This document shows, in pieces, positions 18,027 through 22,179 of a DNA stretch of 22,179 nt (its first letter is position 1; every line of letters begins with the position of its first letter). The notes under the pieces were generated by a model, which did no database searches, was not told the origin of the DNA, and was given only the letters and a program-made list of their open reading frames with translations. The position numbers were made by a program, and so were the translations under genes. This DNA comes from Bremia lactucae (lineage: Eukaryota; Oomycota; Peronosporomycetes; Peronosporales; Peronosporaceae): the NCBI RefSeq assembly GCF_004359215.1, contig NC_090620.1, forward strand, positions 1,766,889 to 1,789,067, in the 5' to 3' direction.

Positions 18027-18500
18027 AAGGGCGCAGAATGTGTTCGGCGCTAAAACAAGAAGATGCGTTCACATCAGTGAAGCAATCTCTTGTTGAGGCA
18101 CCGGTGGCATTGTCAGACGCGGATAAGCCCTTAAGCGTCGTCTGCGATGCAAGCAATTTTGCAATCGGCAGCGCACTCATGCAGAAGGATGACGACGGCG
18201 TTGGCCGTGTCATATCTTATCAGTCCCGGTTTATAAAAGCCCCGGCACTGATATACTCTGTGCATGACAAGGAGCTCCTTTCAGTAAAGTATGCTCTTGT
18301 AAAATTTCGAGTGCACCTGTTGGGCACCGAACCATTTGTGGTTTCTACGGATCACGCATCACTGGGGACCGCAAGAAACTCACCGCAACTCTCGCCTAGA
18401 ATTGCAAGAAGGCTGACATTCTTTTTTAAATTTAGCTTCAAAAAAAAAAAGTTTACTCTAAGCCGGGTAAGTCGAAAATCTTGCCTGACGCGTTATCGCG
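18027..18500 (+). pseudogene. Gypsy RNase H and RT/IN linker
   Basis: The frame 18023-18559 contains VVCDASNFAIGSALMQ, HDKELLSVKYALVKFRVHLL and VVSTDHASL, so the Asp, Glu and Asp of the RNase H site are all still present. It is followed by a frameshift in a run of A (18440-18450) and then PDALSRRP in another frame (18481), the usual start of the linker to integrase. It continues directly from the RT. Confidence 0.8.
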
Positions 18501-19700
18501 CAGACCAGGCTTCGAGGCAAGACACCAGAAAATGTGTGTCGTGCTTAAGCACATGTTGAGTCGTCACCGTGAAGGCAATACACGTGACGAATGCATTGGC
18601 CTCCAAAATAAAGGAAAACTTCAGTCAGGACGAACATTTTCGCCTGCGGTTGATCACTTCGGTGGACGAAAGATTTCTCTTCCGTCGCACCTCAAGGCTA
18701 AGCTAAGTCGCTTAAGCTACAGCGATGACCTTTTATGGCATCAGCTGTCACATTGTGATCATTTAAGAATCTATTTACAGATCTCAAGCTAAAACTACTT
18801 CACGAGCTCCATGATTCACCGTAGAGTGGCATCTGGGCGAGGCCAAATATTTTTATGAGTGTCAGAGGAATTTTGGTGGCCACACCTATATCGACGGGTG
18901 GCCAACTATATTCGCTTTTGCGAACAGTTTCAGCGCGTTAAGCCTGCACCGTCCAGTAGTGCGCTATTGAAGCCGCTTCTGATTCCAACGGATTGTTGAA
19001 AGTCGGTCAGTCTGGACTTCATGTTTGGCATGCCGCCTGACAATAAGGGCCGTCGTCTTTGTAGATAGACTGAGCAAAATGGTACGTCTAGCACCATGTA
19101 GTAGTGTATTGACTATCAGCTGTGCCGGATACCAGCTCTTGGCTATCAGCTGTGCCGAATACCATTGACGGTGAGGTTACAGCTAAGCTGTTTTCGATCG
19201 TGTGTCTCGACAGCACGGTTTGCCAGTGGTAATTAACTACGATAGAGATCTCCGTTTCATGGGAACATTCTGGAAGTCGATCTTTATGTAAATGACACCT
19301 GATTAGACATGTCCACAGCGACTTATCCGCAGACCAATGATCAATTTGAACGTGTCAATCGCGTCATTGAAGACGTTCTGTGGAGTGTGTTTCCTGAAAC
19401 ACCAAAGCGCCGAAGCACAATGCTCCCGGTTATTGAGTTAAGTAACACAACGCTGTGGATGTCTCTACAGGCTATACTCAATTTTATGTGAGCGATCTCA
19501 CACATCTACGCGTTCCATTAACGATACCACTACGTGGTTCGGGGCTTGATTAGAAAGAATCTGCCGATCGACTTGCTGATTTCAGCCCGTTCCTGTTAAG
19601 AAACAAGTTCGCGAGTTTCTCGCAACGCGTTTAAATGTCAAAACGTGTGTGTGACGCAATGGCCGCTAAACCAGTCATTTTGCTTAATCGGAAAACAAGA
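18501..19700 (+). pseudogene. Gypsy integrase, decayed
   Basis: Pieces in order: a decayed zinc-binding region (HD.....GHLGEAK near 18810-18845, then CEQFQRVKP near 18918, one Cys lost), SLDFMFGMPPDNKGRR (about 19005, first Asp), NYDRDLRFMGTFWKSIF (about 19231, second Asp) and ATYPQTNDQFERVNRVIED (19318-19370, catalytic Glu at 19351). Weak C-terminal sequence (THLRVPLTIPLRGSGL) follows near 19500-19550. Several stops and shifts intervene. A 30-bp tandem duplication of CTATCAGCTGTGCCG-containing sequence lies at 19111-19170. Confidence 0.8.
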
Positions 19701-20753
19701 CCACGTTGTTCGTGTTACCATCCGAATCGTTCGGTAGGCACAACACAAAATCTATACTGATAGACTCCCAACACGGTCAAATTGACCAGTGGCGCAGCTG
19801 CATGAGCCGAGGGTTCAACCCGTTAGCTTTTCTAGTGTGCGAACATTGATGCTCACCCATTTGTAGAATTTAAACCACCAATAACTCTGGCTCACGGAGA
19901 TGTAGATCTTGGCTCGATTGAGATGGCCACTAAATTTAATCATAGAGGACTCGATATTTAAGCTCCTCATCATGAGAAACTACGAGATGCGAGGAGGATC
20001 CGGTGTATCTGTCAAATAAAAAGAAGGCTATTGTCCATAGATTATCAATGCAAGCCCGCACTCAATCGTGCCGACAATTTAATGTCCGAGTTTTTAGACT
20101 CATTGCCCCCAAGAACTGGTAGCAGAGCTACACATTGTTTGCCTTTGGCATTATGCCAAACGGATTATACCTGTTGTTCGCAACGTTACACTCGGAACAC
20201 GAACGAGCTCGTAATCTGCTCTGCGTGATAGCGCATCAGCTATAGTATTTTGCTTTCCAGGCTTTTACTTCACCTCGACATTATAAACGGGAAAGAATGA
20301 AAGCCATCGAGCTATTCTTCGCAAAAGGCGACTTAGTCGCAATGCGAAAAGATAGATCCTCTTTATCCTCACTTCCTAGTAGTAAAAAAGAGTCTATTAC
20401 TTTCCAAGTAGGGCGCCTCGCCCTTACTATGGATCGGCGTTTTCCCTCACTGTACCGAATTACTGTTTTAGGTGGAGTTTGCGCTCTTTCGAATTTTGCG
20501 CGGCTTGCGCAATGGTCAGGCTGAGCGCAAAAGCTTAGTGCTTTTGCACAAACTAAATTAACGGAAGTTTCGTTGCTAATCCACAGCTTAAAGCTCTGAT
20601 TTTATCTTAGCGAAGCTGAGATCCATGGGTTCAGTTCTTTTAGACGTATCCAATTTGCTCGAAGAGCTACTTATGATATCCTGCTGATCGACGCGATAGG
20701 AACTAAATCGAACTCAGCGTATAATGCAATGTCAACCGCCGCTTCAGAAGTTG
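19701..20753. other. Unassigned region, possible gypsy 3' decay
   Basis: No recognised domain. A 65-codon open stretch at 20031-20228 and a 75-codon one at 20297-20524 have no family resemblance I can name. A perfect hairpin GCAAAAGC/GCTTTTGC with loop TTAGT lies at 20527-20547. A 3' LTR would be expected after integrase but is not seen. Confidence 0.35.
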
Positions 20754-20774
20754 CGGGGCGGGGGGGAGGGGGGA
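20754..20774 (+). repeat. G-rich tract
   Basis: GGGG, C, seven G, A and six G in succession. The tracts could be partitioned as four runs of three or more G, which is compatible with a G-quadruplex, but could equally be simple slippage or a sequencing-error-prone run. Confidence 0.6.
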
Positions 20775-21149
20775 GCATACATTAAGGCGACGTCCGAAAC
20801 CAGACCTTTCATAAACATAATTACTAGAACCACCCCTTGTAGTGGGTCTTGCTGTATAGCAGCAATAAGAATTCCTTAAAATCCTGGTTAAACAACCCTA
20901 GGATCATTTTCCCTGACGAGTAGATATAATCGCGATCGAATACGAAGAGCCTGGTTAAGCGGTACAAACACGCGAGACAATTTATGTTTCAGCGTGTCCC
21001 ATCTGGAAAAGCGATGACTATAGACATATTACATGTGCAATCTCTGTCCTAGCTCTAATGCCGAGCAGAGACAGCTAGGCCCATCCGTTGTTTGAAATGG
21101 GGTCTACACGTAGTACTCATTTAGGAGCGACACTAAATTTGTAATATTA
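20775..21149. other. Unassigned region
   Basis: No gene, RNA or repeat recognised between the G-rich tract and the minus-strand SINE array. Confidence 0.3.
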
Positions 21150-21523
21150 GGGTTTAATCAAATTCAGTCTTCTGGTATCTATTTTATTGCATTCCGATTG
21201 CATTAAAGTAGCAAACATCCGCCAGGACTTCCACTTAAGAGGTCCTTCTTCGAAGAAATGTCGGACATAGTCGGGCAAGTACAGTATGCAAAAGATTTGA
21301 AGCGAGGTAATCGCAGTGAAATGTATACCAGAAGACTGAATTTGATGAAAATGACGGCGACCTATAGCAGTATTGTCAAAGCAGCAACAATTTCCTATTC
21401 TAGGCATGTCCACGCTTCCGGACGATGAGATATGAGAAGCGGCCATGCATATTTCCGCCTAAGATTGAACCAGGGGGGGCTTCTGCTTACAAGACAGATG
21501 CTCTGCCACGGCGCCACACAGGC
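21150..21523 (-). mobile_element. SINE unit, minus strand, 3'-rearranged
   Basis: The head begins at 21523 on the minus strand (GCCTGTGTGGCGCCGTGGCA), with CTTGTAA loop and GGTTCAATCTTAGG B-box region. The body has CATCGTCCGGAAGCGTGGAC, GTTGTTGCTGCTTTG and AAATTCAGTCTTCTGGTATA. The last of these occurs twice (near 21320-21345 and 21160-21180), so the far end is rearranged. The 3' tail seen at 4778 and 15641 is absent. Confidence 0.75.
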
Positions 21524-21881
21524 TTCACCGTACTATTACTTACCTCTCTACAAATCTTTTGCATTTCGTAACGCTACTGTACTTTCCCGACTATGTCCGA
21601 CATCCTTTCGATAAAGAACCTCTAAATTGGATGTCCTGGCGGATGCCTGCTACTATGATGCAATTCGGAATTGCAGTGAAATGTATACCACAAGACTGAA
21701 TTTGATGAAATGACGGCGACGTTTAGGAGTAATGGCAAAGCAGCAACAACCTCCTATTCTGGGCGTGTCCGCGCTTCCGGACGATGCGATGAGAGAAGCG
21801 GTCATGCATGTTTCCACCTGATTTTTTAACAAGGGGGGCTTTGCTTACAAGACAGATGCTCTGCCACGGAGCTACACAGGC
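21524..21881 (-). mobile_element. SINE unit, minus strand, tandem
   Basis: The head starts at 21881 (GCCTGTGTAGCTCCGTGGCA), 358 bp from the next head at 21523. The body carries GAAGCGCGGACACGCCCAGA, the AAATTCAGTCTTGTGG block, GCAGGCATCCGCCAGGACAT and TCGGGAAAGTACAGTAGCG, and runs directly into the next head through AGTAATAGTACGGTGAA. The B box is damaged, so internal pol III promotion is unlikely. Confidence 0.8.
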
Positions 21882-22179
21882 TTCACCGTACTATTACTTA
21901 CCCACAACAAATCTTTGCATTGTCGAAACGCTACTGTACTTGCCCGACCATGTCCGACATCCTTTCGATAAAGAACCTCTAAAGTGGATGTCCTGGCGGA
22001 TGCCTGCTACTATGATGCAATCCGGAATGCAGTGAAATGTATACCGGAAGACTGAATTTGATGAAAATGACGGCGACCTATAGCAGTATTGGCAAAGCAG
22101 CAACAACCTCCTATTCTGGGCGTGTCCGCGCTTCCGGACGATGAGATGAGAGAAGCGGCCCAGCCATGCATGTTTCCGC
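21882..22179 (-). mobile_element. SINE unit body, cut by window end
   Basis: Same body as the preceding unit in the same orientation; its head lies beyond the right edge. The array therefore has at least three units. Confidence 0.8.

Overview
This window is a dense, nested graveyard of transposable elements, almost certainly from an oomycete (Phytophthora or downy-mildew type). That assignment rests on recognising the protein style of the non-LTR and Ty3/gypsy elements common in Peronosporales genomes; it is family recognition from memory, not a database match. I see no intact host gene, no functional tRNA or rRNA, no CRISPR array and no operon-like organisation. Every recognisable reading frame carries stops, frameshifts, deletions or lost catalytic residues. 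One 100-base run of N (3247-3346) marks a scaffold gap, so the order across it is not guaranteed.

Layout. 1-336 and 3427-3909 are two copies of one LTR family in opposite orientation, with TGTAACGGGG/CCCCGTTACA ends. Between them lie a 152-bp fold-back element (465-616), two pieces of a different (gypsy) LTR, also in opposite orientation (about 1105-1172 minus and 3160-3246 plus), and a minus-strand LINE remnant (3157 down to 1500) carrying the end of ORF1, an APE-type endonuclease and part of a reverse transcriptase. 3910-4858 is a tandem array of a tRNA-derived SINE with a period of about 350-359 bp. 4976-6261 (minus) is a broken retroelement-type ORF with a cysteine-peptidase-like segment.

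6390-15170 is built mainly from minus-strand LINE sequence. From high to low coordinate it runs: a gag-like ORF1 (15170-12449), a fragment of a second, RNase H-bearing LINE (about 12430-10395), then endonuclease, linker and N-terminal RT (10150-8741). Next comes the RT core to zinc knuckle in the opposite (plus) orientation (about 6788-8740), and finally the extreme ORF2 C-terminus back on the minus strand (about 6775-6390). The middle of this LINE therefore appears inverted in place, with short inverted repeats at the two junctions. This is the most interesting structure in the window.

15180-15325 is a minus-strand tRNA-like pseudo-head that abuts a plus-strand SINE copy (15326-15712). A duplicated sequence of about 150 bp follows (15750-16071), interrupted by a gypsy LTR (16072 to about 16601). 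Behind the LTR is a decayed plus-strand gypsy body (gag stub, RT, RNase H, integrase; to about 19700). 19700-21150 is mostly unassigned. 21150-22179 is a second tandem SINE array, on the minus strand, running off the window edge.

The elements do not work together. The value of the window is as a record of nested insertion, inversion, deletion and tandem amplification. I found no convincing undescribed functional system.
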